This document shows positions 50,073 to 58,796 of a DNA stretch of 64,000 nucleotides, one piece after another. This stretch comes from Sphaerisporangium fuscum. Lineage in GTDB: Bacteria > Actinomycetota > Actinomycetes > Streptosporangiales > Streptosporangiaceae. The stretch spans positions 186,001-250,000 of the forward strand of contig NZ_JAHDTF010000015.1 of NCBI RefSeq assembly GCF_018531465.1, in the 5' to 3' direction. Position numbers and translations under genes: made by a program. Numbering within the stretch: the first letter of the stretch is position 1; each line of letters opens with the position of its first letter. Under the pieces are notes generated by a model. That model ran no database searches and was not told the DNA's origin. It saw only the letters and a list, made by a program, of their open reading frames with translations.

Positions 50073-51076
50073 TCACAGGCACCGGCATCACCAAGACCTA
50101 CCGGCAGCGCGGGGACGTCCTCGGCGCGCGCGAGGTGCGCGCGCTGCGCGGCGTCGACTTCGCCGTTCCGAAGGGCGGGGCGGTCTCCTTCATCGGGGAG
50201 TCCGGGTGTGGCAAGACCACGCTGGGGCGCATCGTCGCCGGTCTGGAGACCTACGACTCCGGCGAAGTCGTCATCGACGGCACGCCGATGTCGGGGCTGC
50301 GGCACAAGCAGCGGCAGCGGTACTTCCGCAAGATCCAGCTGATCCACCAGGACCCGTACTCCGCGCTCAACCCCAACCGGACGATCCACCAGACCCTGCA
50401 GGCGCCGCTCGCGCTGCGCGCCCGCCAGACGGGCCGTCCCGCCTCCTGGATGGACGAGCGCGCCGAGGAACTGCTCACCCTGGTCGGCATCGACCCCGGG
50501 TACGCCCTGGGCCGCTACCCTCACCAGCTGTCGGGTGGCATGCGCCAGCGCGTGGTGATCGCGCGGGCGCTGACCGTCGACCCCGAGATGCTGGTGGCCG
50601 ACGAGTCGGTGTCCATGATCGACGTCTCCATGCGGCTGAGCATCCTGGGACTGCTGAAGGACCTGCGTGAGCGACTCGGGGTGAGCGTGCTGTTCATCAC
50701 CCACGACATCGCCACCGCCCGGTACATCGGCGACGACAGCGAGCTCTACGTGCTCTACCGCGGCCAGGTCGTGGAGCGGGGGGACACCGAGACGATCATC
50801 TCGGGCCCGGTCCACCCGTACACCCAGGCGCTGCTGTCGGCGATCCCCGTCCTGCACGGCCTGGAGAGGCCGGGCCCGGAGCGCGTGGTGCCCACCGAGG
50901 CGCTCAACGCGCGCCAGTCCGAGGCCGGATGCCTGTTCGCGAGCAGGTGCCCGTTCCGCGTCGACCGCTGCGAGGCCGAGACCCCGCACCTGATGCAGGC
51001 CGGATCCGCGGGACACGAGCACGCCTGCTTCCGGCCCCAACGTCGCAGCGTGATCCCGGAGGAGGCGGTGGCGTGA
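50069..51076 (+). CDS. peptide ABC transporter ATP-binding protein (DppF-like)
   Basis: The second ATPase, 335 residues. Walker A GESGCGKTTLGRIV, Q-loop LIHQDPYSALNPN, signature LSGGMRQRVVIARAL, Walker B MLVADESVSMID and switch His in FITHDIA are present. The Cys-rich C-terminus (GCLFASRCPFRVDRC, HACFRP) matches the oligopeptide-porter type. GTG 50069 lies in a GTGA overlap with the first ATPase gene, with GAGGAGGAG 5 bases upstream. Its own stop overlaps the next GTG the same way. Confidence 0.93.
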   Translation: MITGTGITKTYRQRGDVLGAREVRALRGVDFAVPKGGAVSFIGESGCGKTTLGRIVAGLETYDSGEVVIDGTPMSGLRHKQRQRYFRKIQLIHQDPYSALNPNRTIHQTLQAPLALRARQTGRPASWMDERAEELLTLVGIDPGYALGRYPHQLSGGMRQRVVIARALTVDPEMLVADESVSMIDVSMRLSILGLLKDLRERLGVSVLFITHDIATARYIGDDSELYVLYRGQVVERGDTETIISGPVHPYTQALLSAIPVLHGLERPGPERVVPTEALNARQSEAGCLFASRCPFRVDRCEAETPHLMQAGSAGHEHACFRPQRRSVIPEEAVA

Positions 51077-52116
51077 CGGGCGCCGGAGCCCGTGCGCGGC
51101 GCGGGCGCCGCGGGGCGTCCGAGATCCGGGCCGCGAGCCCGGACGAGCTGACCGGCGTCCGCGACACCGCGCGGGCGGCGCTCGCGCTGGACGCCGCGGA
51201 CGTGCCGCTGCTGGTGTCGCGCCTGGCCGCCCCTCCCGAGGGACGGCAGTGGGCCGCGCTGGTGACCCCCGGCCTCGAAGGGGTCGCGTTCGTCTCGACC
51301 TCGTGGAGGACCGAGGGGGTCGGCTGCGTCGACCTGCTCGCCGTGGACCCCCACGCGCAGGGCCAGGGGATCGGACGCGCGCTGGTCACGGCCGCCGAGG
51401 AGTGGCTGCGCGAGCGGGGCGTCCGCGAGGCGCGCCTGGCGGGCAACCCTCCCTGCTACGCCTGGCCGGGCATCGACGTGCGCTACACGGCGGCGGCCTG
51501 CCTGGCCGAGAGCCTCGGCTACGAGAGATACCGCACCGCCTTCAACATGACCGTCGACCTCACGGGCTACCTCCCGTCCGGCGCGGAGCCCGTCTGGGAC
51601 ATCGCGGGGGGCACCGGTGTGACCGGTGGCGTCGAGGTCGGCTTCGGCTTCGCCGCCGGCGTGCCGCCGACGGGGGAGGGGCCGGAGGTCCCGGCAGGCG
51701 CGGTGTCGTACGAGCAGGAGCTGGCCAGTCTGGCCTCCGCCGGCGTCGCCGTGCGCACGGCCCTTCCCGACGAGCGGGAGGCCGTCGTCGAGTTCGCCCG
51801 CGAGCACTGGAACGACAACTGGGCCTGGGAGGTCTCCCAGGCGACCGGCTGCCACTACGCCGTCCGAGGAGGCGAGATTCTCGGTTTCGCCTCCTGGGGG
51901 AGCCGGCCGTGCTGGTTCGGCCCCATGGGCACGGCCGAGGCGGCGCGCGGGCTCGGCGTCGGCAGGGTCCTGCTGCGGCGGTGCCTGCAGGAGCAGGCGG
52001 CGACGGGGCAGCGCAGCACCCAGATCGGCTGGGTGGACCCGTGGCGGTTCTACGCCAGGACCGTCGGGGCCCGCGTGGAGCGCGTCTTCTGGCTCTACCG
52101 CCGGTCACTCGCGTGA
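51073..52116 (+). CDS. tandem GNAT-family N-acetyltransferase
   Basis: A 347-residue protein with two GNAT domains. The N-terminal copy (about residues 20-165) has the acetyl-CoA loop LAVDPHAQGQGIGRALVTAAEEW; the C-terminal copy (about 215-345) has AEAARGLGVGRVLLRRCLQEQ. The link between them is Gly/Pro-rich. GTG 51073 is in a GTGA overlap with the upstream ATPase gene, so it is made together with the transporter. It may acetylate an imported amino sugar or peptide, or the coupled substrate's toxic analogue. The acceptor is unknown. Confidence 0.85.
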   Translation: MTGAGARARRGRRGASEIRAASPDELTGVRDTARAALALDAADVPLLVSRLAAPPEGRQWAALVTPGLEGVAFVSTSWRTEGVGCVDLLAVDPHAQGQGIGRALVTAAEEWLRERGVREARLAGNPPCYAWPGIDVRYTAAACLAESLGYERYRTAFNMTVDLTGYLPSGAEPVWDIAGGTGVTGGVEVGFGFAAGVPPTGEGPEVPAGAVSYEQELASLASAGVAVRTALPDEREAVVEFAREHWNDNWAWEVSQATGCHYAVRGGEILGFASWGSRPCWFGPMGTAEAARGLGVGRVLLRRCLQEQAATGQRSTQIGWVDPWRFYARTVGARVERVFWLYRRSLA

Positions 52117-52165
52117 CCCGGCGCCAGGCACATCATTTGACGATCCCCCCGGAATATGAGGAGTC

Positions 52166-53083
52166 ATGACCCAATCTCCTGTGGTCCTCGCCACGACCGA
52201 GCAGAGCGATCCGCGCTACCGCCAGATCGACAGGCTGCCGACCGACGAGATCGCGCGATTGATGAACGCCGCGGACTCCACGGTGCCGGCGGCGGTCGCC
52301 GCCGCCGTCCCGCAGATCTCCGCCGCGATCGACGAGATCGCCGCGCGGATGCGGCAGGGCGGGCGGCTGCTGTACGTCGGCGCCGGCACGTCCGGACGGC
52401 TGGCGGTGCTGGACGCCTCGGAGTGCCCGCCGACCTTCGGCACCGACCCTGAGGTGGTGCGGGGCATCATCGCGGGCGGTCCCGCGGCGCTGACCCGCTC
52501 GGTCGAGGGCGCCGAGGACGACGCCGAGGCGGGGGCCGCGGCGATCCGGGAGCAGGGTGTCGGGCCGCTGGACTCGGTGGTGGGCATCTCGGCCAGCGGC
52601 CGGGCCCCGTTCGTGGTGGCCGCTGTGACGGAGGCGCGCCGGCTGGGCGCGCTGACCGCAGGCCTGTCGTGCAACACCGGGGTGCCGCTGTCGGCTGCCG
52701 CCGACCACCCGATCGAGGTGATCGTCGGGCCGGAGGTCGTCACCGGGTCGACGCGGCTGAAGGCCGGCACCGCGCAGAAGCTGGTGCTCAACATGATCTC
52801 GACGATCTCGATGATCAAGTGCGGGCGCACCTTCGGGAACTACATGATCGAGGTGTCCGCCAGCAACACCAAGCTGGTCGACCGGGCCGCCCGCATCGTC
52901 GGCGAGATCACCGGCGCCGACCTCGCCGTCGCCCGCCGCACGCTGGAGGCGGCGGGGCACGAGGTGAAGACGGCGGTCGTGATGATCACCCGTGACCTCG
53001 ACGCGGACGAGGCGCGCCTGCTGCTCGCGGCCTACGACGACCGGCTCGACCTCGTGCTGGAAGCCCGCGAGCAGACCGCCTGA
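52166..53083 (+). CDS. murQ: N-acetylmuramic acid 6-phosphate etherase
   Basis: A 305-residue MurQ that removes D-lactate from MurNAc 6-phosphate to give GlcNAc 6-phosphate in cell-wall recycling. The SIS domain is clear: GGRLLYVGAGTSGRLAVLDA and GISASGRAPFV. The MurQ-specific stretches ECPPTFGTDPEVVRGIIAGG, GSTRLKAGTAQKLVLNMIST and KCGRTFGNYMIEVSASNTKL are present, with the catalytic Glu in the GAEDDAEAG region. It lies 49 bases after the GNAT gene on the same strand, with GGAG before the ATG; it is probably the last gene of the ABC transporter operon. No MurNAc kinase or PTS is adjacent. Confidence 0.95.
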   Translation: MTQSPVVLATTEQSDPRYRQIDRLPTDEIARLMNAADSTVPAAVAAAVPQISAAIDEIAARMRQGGRLLYVGAGTSGRLAVLDASECPPTFGTDPEVVRGIIAGGPAALTRSVEGAEDDAEAGAAAIREQGVGPLDSVVGISASGRAPFVVAAVTEARRLGALTAGLSCNTGVPLSAAADHPIEVIVGPEVVTGSTRLKAGTAQKLVLNMISTISMIKCGRTFGNYMIEVSASNTKLVDRAARIVGEITGADLAVARRTLEAAGHEVKTAVVMITRDLDADEARLLLAAYDDRLDLVLEAREQTA

Positions 53084-53139
53084 TCGTCCCGAGGCCCTGG
53101 CCGGTGACCGGAGGACCGGACCGGGGATAATCGGCGGAC

Positions 53140-53745
53140 GTGTCCCATCTGATCGATCTGGTGTGGCCTGACGAGGCCGACGACGTCCTGCGTGACCAGG
53201 TGCACCGTCTGGTGCACGACGTGGTGGAGGCCGGCGGCGCGGTCGGCTACCTCGAGCCGCCCGGCCGCGGGGAGACCGACGCCCTGCTCGACGGCGTGCT
53301 GGCCGGCGTCCACCGCGGCGAGGCGGCGCTGGCCCTGGCGCGGGTGGACGGCACCGTCCAGGCGATGGCGCTGTGGCGGCGGATGCCCGGGCACGTCTTC
53401 CGGCGCGCCGCCGAGGTGGGGAAGGTCATGGCCCACCCGTCGGCGCGCGGGCTCGGGCTCGGCCGCCTGGTCGTGGCGGCCGTCGTGGACAGCGCCCGCG
53501 CGGCGGGGGTGGAGACGCTGACGCTCGGGGTGCGCGGCAACAACTACGGCGCCATCGAGCTGTACGAGGAGCTCGGCTTCCGCGAGTGGGGCAGGCTGCC
53601 CAACGTGATCGAGGTGGGGCACGAGCGCTTCGACCAGGTCCGCATGTACGTCGATCTGGGCAGGGCCCCGGGGGTCGTGCTGCGCGGCTCGGCGCCGGGC
53701 GGCCCCGGGTCCTCCCCGAGCCGCCTGCGCGGCCGGGCGTCCTAG
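53140..53745 (+). CDS. GNAT-family N-acetyltransferase
   Basis: A 201-residue acetyltransferase. The acetyl-CoA loop is VMAHPSARGLGLGRLVVAAVVDSAR, followed by LGVRGNNYGAIELYEELGFREWG, the conserved C-terminal half of the fold. The GTG at 53140 has no Shine-Dalgarno sequence, but GATAAT ends 8 bases upstream, so the transcript is probably leaderless and separate from murQ. Acceptor substrate unknown. Confidence 0.85.
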   Translation: MSHLIDLVWPDEADDVLRDQVHRLVHDVVEAGGAVGYLEPPGRGETDALLDGVLAGVHRGEAALALARVDGTVQAMALWRRMPGHVFRRAAEVGKVMAHPSARGLGLGRLVVAAVVDSARAAGVETLTLGVRGNNYGAIELYEELGFREWGRLPNVIEVGHERFDQVRMYVDLGRAPGVVLRGSAPGGPGSSPSRLRGRAS

Positions 53746-53832
53746 CCCCGTTTCTCGACAGGGCGGACCTGGAGTCGGGAGCCGCCGGGCAGGGCATATC
53801 TCCCGGTGAGCGGTCCGGCATGAGGAGGGGAG

Positions 53833-54189
53833 ATGGCCGTACGGATGCGCCGCGTCTACGAGGACGCCTCCGCGGACGACGGGACGCGCGTGCTGGTCGA
53901 CCGCCTGTGGCCGCGCGGGGTGCCGAAGGAGGCCGCGCACGTCGACGAGTGGCTCAAGGACGTCGCGCCGTCCAACGAGTTGCGCACCTGGTTCGGCCAC
54001 GATCCCGCCAGATTCGAGGAGTTCAGGCAGCGCTACCTCGCCGAGCTCGACGACACCGCCCGGCGTGACGCGCTGGAGCGGCTTCGCGAGCTGGTGCGGC
54101 GGGGGCCGGTGACGTTGATCACCTCGACGAAGGACGTCGCGCACAGTAATGCCGCCGTTCTGGCCGACATCCTCGGCGGGACCGTCTGA
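53833..54189 (+). CDS. DUF488 family protein
   Basis: A 118-residue DUF488 protein. The family marks RVLVDRLWPRGVPKEAAHVDEWLKDVAPS, LRTWFGHDPARFEEFRQRYLAEL and TLITSTKDVAHSNAAVLAD are all present. Such small proteins often travel with stress or redox genes; function is unknown. ATG 53833 follows GAGGGGAG. Confidence 0.85.
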   Translation: MAVRMRRVYEDASADDGTRVLVDRLWPRGVPKEAAHVDEWLKDVAPSNELRTWFGHDPARFEEFRQRYLAELDDTARRDALERLRELVRRGPVTLITSTKDVAHSNAAVLADILGGTV

Positions 54190-54251
54190 AACCGGCGAGG
54201 CGGGCGTAAAAGTCCGGTGTGGATCGCGGGTAAATCCTGAGGTTCGGCGGC

Positions 54252-54270
54252 GAGAGGAGTAGCTTCTCTC
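54252..54270 (+). promoter_or_regulatory. hairpin over the ribosome-binding region of the SGNH gene
   Basis: GAGAGGAG-TAG-CTTCTCTC forms an 8-base-pair stem with one mismatch. It would mask the AGAGGAG ribosome-binding sequence just before the GTG at 54274, suggesting translational control or merely fortuitous pairing. Confidence 0.3.
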
Positions 54271-54273
54271 AGC

Positions 54274-55266
54274 GTGTCTTCAGGGCAGGTTTACCACTCG
54301 CCCAGCCGTCTGGTGCACCATAGCTGGGTGTCTTCTCCCTATAAGAGCGACATAACCGTACATAACCGACATCCTCGGAGAGCCGCGAGGATCGCGCGGC
54401 AGGCGCGGTTCCGTGTGGGAGTGACGCTGCTCGCCATGATCGCGATCCTGGGGGTGCTGCTCGACGTCACCATGGCGCACGTCGTGCAGAGCGACACGGT
54501 GGTGGAGACCGTGTCGAAGCCCAGGCCGCCCGCCGCGGCGCACACCGGCGCGCACGCCGGCACCAAGAGGTCCGGCGCGCGCGACTCCGGGGCCGTGCGC
54601 AAACTCGTGGCGCTGGGCGACTCGGTCCCGGCCGGTTCCGCCTGCGACTGCACCACCTACGTCTCACTGATCGGCGAGGCCCTGGCCGCCAGGCAGGGCG
54701 TCGAGGTCGACGCCAAGAACCTCGCCGCGGCCGGGCTCACCACCCAGGGGCTGCTCGACCAGCTGGAGGACGATTCGGCGCGGCAGGCCCTGGTCGCCGC
54801 CGATCTGACCATCATCACCATCGGAGCCAACGACTTCGACAGCAGCACCATCCAGGACGACGACTGCGCGGCGAGCAGCGGGCTGTCGTGCTACAAGGAC
54901 GAGCTGGCGCAGCTGCGCGCCAACATGGACGCCATCCTGACCAAGGTCCGCCGCCTGCAGGGGCACCAGGGCAGCCGGATCGTCGTCACCGGCTACTGGA
55001 ACGTCTTCATGGACGGCGCCCCCGCGCGCGCCGAAGGGGACAAGTACGTCACCAACAGCGACAAGCTCACCCGGGCGGTGAACGACACCCTCGCCGCCTC
55101 CGCCGACGCCGTCGGCGCGCGCTTCGTCGACCTCTACACCCCCTTCAAGGGCGACGGCGGCACCCGGGACGACACCTCGCTGCTCGCCGACGACGGCGAC
55201 CACCCCGACGCCAGCGGGCACCGGGTGATCGCCCGCGAGGTCCTCGCGGCCCTGGCCACCGCCTGA
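54274..55266 (+). CDS. membrane-anchored SGNH/GDSL hydrolase
   Basis: A 330-residue esterase-type protein. After a basic cytoplasmic tail, one hydrophobic segment (VGVTLLAMIAILGVLLDVTM, about residues 50-70) would anchor it; a Pro/Ala/His linker follows. The catalytic domain shows block I LVALGDSVPAGSACD (nucleophile Ser), block III ITIGANDFDSS and block V DHPDASGH (Asp and His). It probably acts on esters at the cell surface or outside. The start is uncertain: GTG 54274 is the first, GTG 54328 and later codons are possible, and a TATAAG at 54348 could even be a promoter inside the called gene. Confidence 0.78.
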   Translation: MSSGQVYHSPSRLVHHSWVSSPYKSDITVHNRHPRRAARIARQARFRVGVTLLAMIAILGVLLDVTMAHVVQSDTVVETVSKPRPPAAAHTGAHAGTKRSGARDSGAVRKLVALGDSVPAGSACDCTTYVSLIGEALAARQGVEVDAKNLAAAGLTTQGLLDQLEDDSARQALVAADLTIITIGANDFDSSTIQDDDCAASSGLSCYKDELAQLRANMDAILTKVRRLQGHQGSRIVVTGYWNVFMDGAPARAEGDKYVTNSDKLTRAVNDTLAASADAVGARFVDLYTPFKGDGGTRDDTSLLADDGDHPDASGHRVIAREVLAALATA

Positions 55267-55417
55267 CATCGGGCGAAGCCGTTCTTTGCCGAAGAATTCC
55301 CCCGCCGGGAGTTTCTCCGGAACGGCCGCTCCTTTTTCCGTTTCCCCCAGGTGAAGAATGCGGCCCGCCCCGTGATGGGGAAGGTGCGGCGGGTTATCGT
55401 TGGGCAAGGGGGAGAAC

Positions 55418-55789
55418 ATGCTGAAGCGAATATGCGCCATTGCCGCGCTGCTCGTGGTCACCGGGGCGGGCCTGCTCGTCATGCCGGGCGCCGGGGCCGA
55501 CGCCACGGCGAAGCGGAGGACGACGGTCAGCAGGAATCAATACAATATCCTGATCAACCAGTGCCGGTATGCCAACAGCGTCACGCTGCGCAAGAAATGC
55601 CGGGCCTACGTGCGGAAGCACTATCGCATCGGCAAGTGGAATCCCGATCTCGACTGCCGCACCTATTCCGGAATCACGGTGTGCGGCAAGCTCATGCTCA
55701 GCAGGAGAGAACGCCGGTGTGTCACCCTCATGGTGCGGGCCGGCCTGACGCGGCGGCGCGCCGAGGTCGAGTGCTACGCCTTCGTCTGA
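55418..55789 (+). CDS. small secreted six-cysteine protein
   Basis: A 123-residue product I do not recognise. Signal peptide MLKRICAIAALLVVTGAGLL ends near PGAGADA (about residue 29). The mature chain is basic (many Arg/Lys) and has six cysteines in pairs of regular spacing (NQC, KKC, LDC, TVC, RRC, VEC), which could make three disulfides. A strong AAGGGGGAG site precedes the ATG. It could be a secreted cationic peptide, a protease-inhibitor-like protein or a structural factor; nothing in the sequence decides this. Confidence 0.65.
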   Translation: MLKRICAIAALLVVTGAGLLVMPGAGADATAKRRTTVSRNQYNILINQCRYANSVTLRKKCRAYVRKHYRIGKWNPDLDCRTYSGITVCGKLMLSRRERRCVTLMVRAGLTRRRAEVECYAFV

Positions 55790-55860
55790 GGGGCACCCCC
55801 GAGGTTTGCCGCCCTCGGCCTGGGTATGGGCTGCGATTCATCCGCATCCGCAGGAAGATC

Positions 55861-56283
55861 ATGAACGTGGAACGCGGCAGCAGCAAGCACGGCCCCCGTC
55901 TGGACGAGGAGATCAAGCACGAGACCGAAGGCCTCGTCCGGGGCGGCGGCACCAGTCACGCCGAGGAGTGGAAGGAGCCGGAGCCGGTCCAGGACCGCGA
56001 GGCCGACCTCGCGGGACGCGGCTACGCGCCGGGACACGAACCCGGGGTGGCGCCCGGCATGACACCCGAGACGGTCGAGCAGCGCGGCAACCTCGCCCGC
56101 TGGCTGAGCGACGCGGGCTTCCCCGCCGACCGCGAGCAACTTCTCGCCCATGTCGAGGCCAACCCGGCGGTGCCCGAGTCCGTGATCGAGGCTGTCCACT
56201 CCCTGCCCGACGGCGCCTTCCGCAACATCGGCGAGGTGGCCCAGGCGCTCGGCCTCGGCGTGGAGCGCCGTAGCGGCGACTGA
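55861..56283 (+). CDS. DUF2795-domain protein
   Basis: A 140-residue acidic cytoplasmic protein. The N half is polar and probably disordered (GLVRGGGTSHAEEWKEPEPV). The C half (RGNLARWLSDAGFPADREQLLAHV ... LPDGAFRNIGEVAQALG) is a DUF2795 domain, a small helical unit common in actinobacteria. It is followed 76 bases later by a hemerythrin-like gene on the same strand; the two are often seen as stress-related neighbours. Function unknown. Confidence 0.78.
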   Translation: MNVERGSSKHGPRLDEEIKHETEGLVRGGGTSHAEEWKEPEPVQDREADLAGRGYAPGHEPGVAPGMTPETVEQRGNLARWLSDAGFPADREQLLAHVEANPAVPESVIEAVHSLPDGAFRNIGEVAQALGLGVERRSGD

Positions 56284-56359
56284 ACGGGCGTTTCGTCGCG
56301 AACGTTCCGGGTACCGCCGAGCGCGTCCGGCCCGCCCAGCGAGGAGGAGGAGATCCACC

Positions 56360-56926
56360 ATGGAACACAGCGGCGACGTCATCACGGTCCTCACCACCGA
56401 CCACCGTGAGGTCGAGCAGATGTTCGCCGAGCTCGAGAAGCTGCGGGGCACCGGTGAAGAGGAGCGCCGGAGGGATCTCGTCGAGAAGGTCGTCACCGAG
56501 CTCGTCAAGCACTCGGTCGCCGAGGAGGCCTACCTCTACCCCGCCGCCCGCAGGTTCCTGCCCGAGGGGGACAGGCTCGCCGATCGCGAAATCGCCGAGC
56601 ATGCCGAGGCCGAGCGCCTGATGAAGGAGCTGGAGCGCACCGACACCACCGATCCGGCGTTCGACCACCTGCTCGACAGGTTCATGGCCGCGATCCGCGA
56701 GCACGTGCACGAAGAGGAGAGCGAGCTGTTCCCGGAGCTGGTGAAGTACGCCGACGCCGAGGAACTGCACAGCCTCGGCAAGAAGGTCCGGGCGATGAAG
56801 AAGATCGCGCCCACCAGGCCTCACCCGGCCGCGCCCGACAGTCCGCCGGCCAACAAGCTCATCGCCCCCGGCGCGGGCCTGGTCGACCGCGTCCGCGACC
56901 TGCTGAGCGGTCGCGCCAAGGACTGA
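56360..56926 (+). CDS. hemerythrin-like HHE-domain protein
   Basis: A 188-residue four-helix protein. Iron ligands of the HHE type are spread as VLTTDHREVEQMF, VKHSVAEEAYLYP, REIAEHAEAERLM and AIREHVHEEESELFPEL. A flexible Pro-rich tail of about 45 residues follows. It could bind a di-iron centre for oxygen or nitric-oxide sensing or scavenging. GAGGAGGAG precedes the ATG. It lies on the same strand as the DUF2795 gene. Confidence 0.88.
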   Translation: MEHSGDVITVLTTDHREVEQMFAELEKLRGTGEEERRRDLVEKVVTELVKHSVAEEAYLYPAARRFLPEGDRLADREIAEHAEAERLMKELERTDTTDPAFDHLLDRFMAAIREHVHEEESELFPELVKYADAEELHSLGKKVRAMKKIAPTRPHPAAPDSPPANKLIAPGAGLVDRVRDLLSGRAKD

Positions 56927-56967
56927 CGCCGTCGTTTCGGCGCAGGTCAGGCGGGCAGCAGCCAGAT

Positions 56968-58017
56968 ATGAGAGTGATAGTCGTCGGCGCGACGGGCAAT
57001 GTCGGGACGAGTGTGGTCTCGGCGCTGGAGGCCGATCCGCAGGTCCGCTCCATCGTCGGGGTGGCGCGGCGGTTGCCCGGCTGGCGTCCCGGGAAGACCG
57101 AGTGGCGTTCGGCGGACACCGCCACGTCCGACCTGACGGAGATCTTCACCGGGGCCGACGCGGTCGTGAACCTCGCCTGGCTGTTCCAGCCGACCCGCGA
57201 CCCCGTGACGACCTGGCGGGCCAACGTCCTCGGCGGCATGCGCGTCTTCCGCGCCGTCGCCGAGGCCGGGGTGCCCGCCCTGGTCCAGGCCTCGTCGGTC
57301 GGGGCGTACTCTCCGGGCCCGAAGGACCGGCCGGTGGACGAGAGCTGGCCGACGCACGGCTGGCCGAACAGCACCTACGCGCGGGAGAAGGCGTACGTCG
57401 AGCGGGTGCTCGACGTGTTCGAGCGCGACAATCCGGCCATCCGGGTGGTGCGGATGCGCCCGGGCCTGATCTTCAAGCGGGAGTCCGCCAGCGAGCAGCG
57501 CCGCCTGTTCGCCGGCCCCTTCCTCCCGAACCGGCTGCTGCGTCCGGAGCTGTTGCCGTTCGTGCCGGACATTCCCGGCCTGCGGTTGCAGGCCCTGCAC
57601 TCCGACGACGCGGGCGAGGCGTACCGGCTCGCGGTGACCCGCCCGGTGTCCGGGGCGTTCAACCTCGCCGCCGACCCGGTCGTCGACGCCCGGACGCTGG
57701 CCGGACTGCTCGGCGCCCGGCCGGTGCCCGTACCGGCCGTGGTCGCGCGGGCCGCGGCGGCCTGGGGCTGGCGCCTGCGCCTGTTCCCGGCCTCGCCGGG
57801 CCTGCTGGAGATGGCGCTGCGGGTCCCTCTCATGGACACGGCGCGGGCCCGCACCGAGCTGGGCTGGGCGCCGCGCCACACGGCCCTGGACGCCGTCCGC
57901 GAGGTCATCGAGGGCATCCGCGGCGGCGCGGGCATGGACACCCCGCCGCTCACCCCCGAGACGGGGCGGCAGGGACGCCTGCGGGAGCTCGCCACCGGCG
58001 TGGGCCGGCGCCCCTAG
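56968..58017 (+). CDS. extended SDR (NAD-dependent epimerase/dehydratase family)
   Basis: A 349-residue extended short-chain dehydrogenase. VIVVGATGNVGTSVVSALEAD is the nucleotide-binding turn, VQASSVGAYSPG has the catalytic Ser region and STYAREKAYVERVL the YxxxK pair. The C-terminal third (GAFNLAADPVVDARTLAGLLG) is the typical substrate part. The start has no strong Shine-Dalgarno sequence. Substrate unknown; relatives act on nucleotide sugars or small carbonyls. It stands between the hemerythrin gene and the convergent tetR. Confidence 0.85.
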   Translation: MRVIVVGATGNVGTSVVSALEADPQVRSIVGVARRLPGWRPGKTEWRSADTATSDLTEIFTGADAVVNLAWLFQPTRDPVTTWRANVLGGMRVFRAVAEAGVPALVQASSVGAYSPGPKDRPVDESWPTHGWPNSTYAREKAYVERVLDVFERDNPAIRVVRMRPGLIFKRESASEQRRLFAGPFLPNRLLRPELLPFVPDIPGLRLQALHSDDAGEAYRLAVTRPVSGAFNLAADPVVDARTLAGLLGARPVPVPAVVARAAAAWGWRLRLFPASPGLLEMALRVPLMDTARARTELGWAPRHTALDAVREVIEGIRGGAGMDTPPLTPETGRQGRLRELATGVGRRP

Positions 58018-58109
58018 CCGGCTTTCGGGCGGCTCGACCCCGGCACTGCCCGAGCCTGTCCTGGTCGAGGGGTACGGCAACTTCCTCCGCCTGATCTCGC
58101 AGGCCCGGG

Positions 58110-58718
58110 TCAAGCAGGGATGACGCCGCGCGCCAGGTGGGCCAGCGCGGCGGTGATCTGCTCCGGGCCGAGCCCCCGCTCGCGCTGGTGGGTGTACACC
58201 TCCGACGCGAGCGGCGCCAGCAGCGCGTCGGCGAGGGCGTCCGGGGCGGGGACGCCGCCGTCGCCGAGCAGGGCGCGCACGTGCGCCCGCCAGAAGCCGT
58301 AGGCGCCCGTCGAGAACCGCAGCCGCCCCGACTCGGCGCCGAGCACCAGCCTGCCGTGGGTCTCCAGCAGCTCGACCATGGCGGCGTAGAAGGCCGCCAG
58401 CCGTTCGCCGGGAGGCGCGCCCGGCCCCAGCGGAGGCTCACCGTGGAGCAGGAGCTCCTGCAGGCGGCGCTCGTGCTCGTCCAGCAGGGCCAGCGCGATC
58501 GAGGCGGTGTCGGGGTAGCGCCGGTAGAGGGTGCCGCGCCCGACCCCCGCCGCCTTGGCGATGTCGTCCATGGTCACGCCGCGCGGGTCGCGCGTGGCGA
58601 ACAGGCCGGCGGCGGCGTCCAGCACCTTGGCACGGTTCCGGGCGGCGTCGGCCCGCTCGCGCGGGCGGGTCTCCTCGTCGACCGGCTCGCCGGTGAGGAG
58701 GTCGGTACGGCGGTCCAT
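58110..58718 (-). CDS. TetR-family repressor
   Basis: A 202-residue TetR regulator. The helix-turn-helix reads VTMDDIAKAAGVGRGTLYRRYPDTASIA; the rest is a variable helical ligand domain with YGFWRAHVRALLGD. The ATG at 58718 has no ribosome-binding site, but TACAGT ends 6 bases upstream, so the mRNA is probably leaderless. It is divergent from the azoreductase-SMR operon across two matching palindromes, and most likely represses both itself and that operon until a toxic aromatic or cationic compound binds. Confidence 0.92.
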   Translation of the reverse strand: MDRRTDLLTGEPVDEETRPRERADAARNRAKVLDAAAGLFATRDPRGVTMDDIAKAAGVGRGTLYRRYPDTASIALALLDEHERRLQELLLHGEPPLGPGAPPGERLAAFYAAMVELLETHGRLVLGAESGRLRFSTGAYGFWRAHVRALLGDGGVPAPDALADALLAPLASEVYTHQRERGLGPEQITAALAHLARGVIPA

Positions 58719-58748
58719 AGGGGGACTGTAGCCCATCTCGAGACAACT

Positions 58749-58761
58749 GGACACACTGTCC
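58749..58761. promoter_or_regulatory. TetR operator, copy 1
   Basis: GGACA-CAC-TGTCC is a palindrome with 5-base arms, overlapping a TGGACA -35 hexamer (58748-58753) for the rightward operon; TACAGT at 58772-58777 is the -10 at 18-base spacing. Confidence 0.65.
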
Positions 58762-58796
58762 GTTTGCTGGTTACAGTGAGGCCGTTCCCAACAAGC

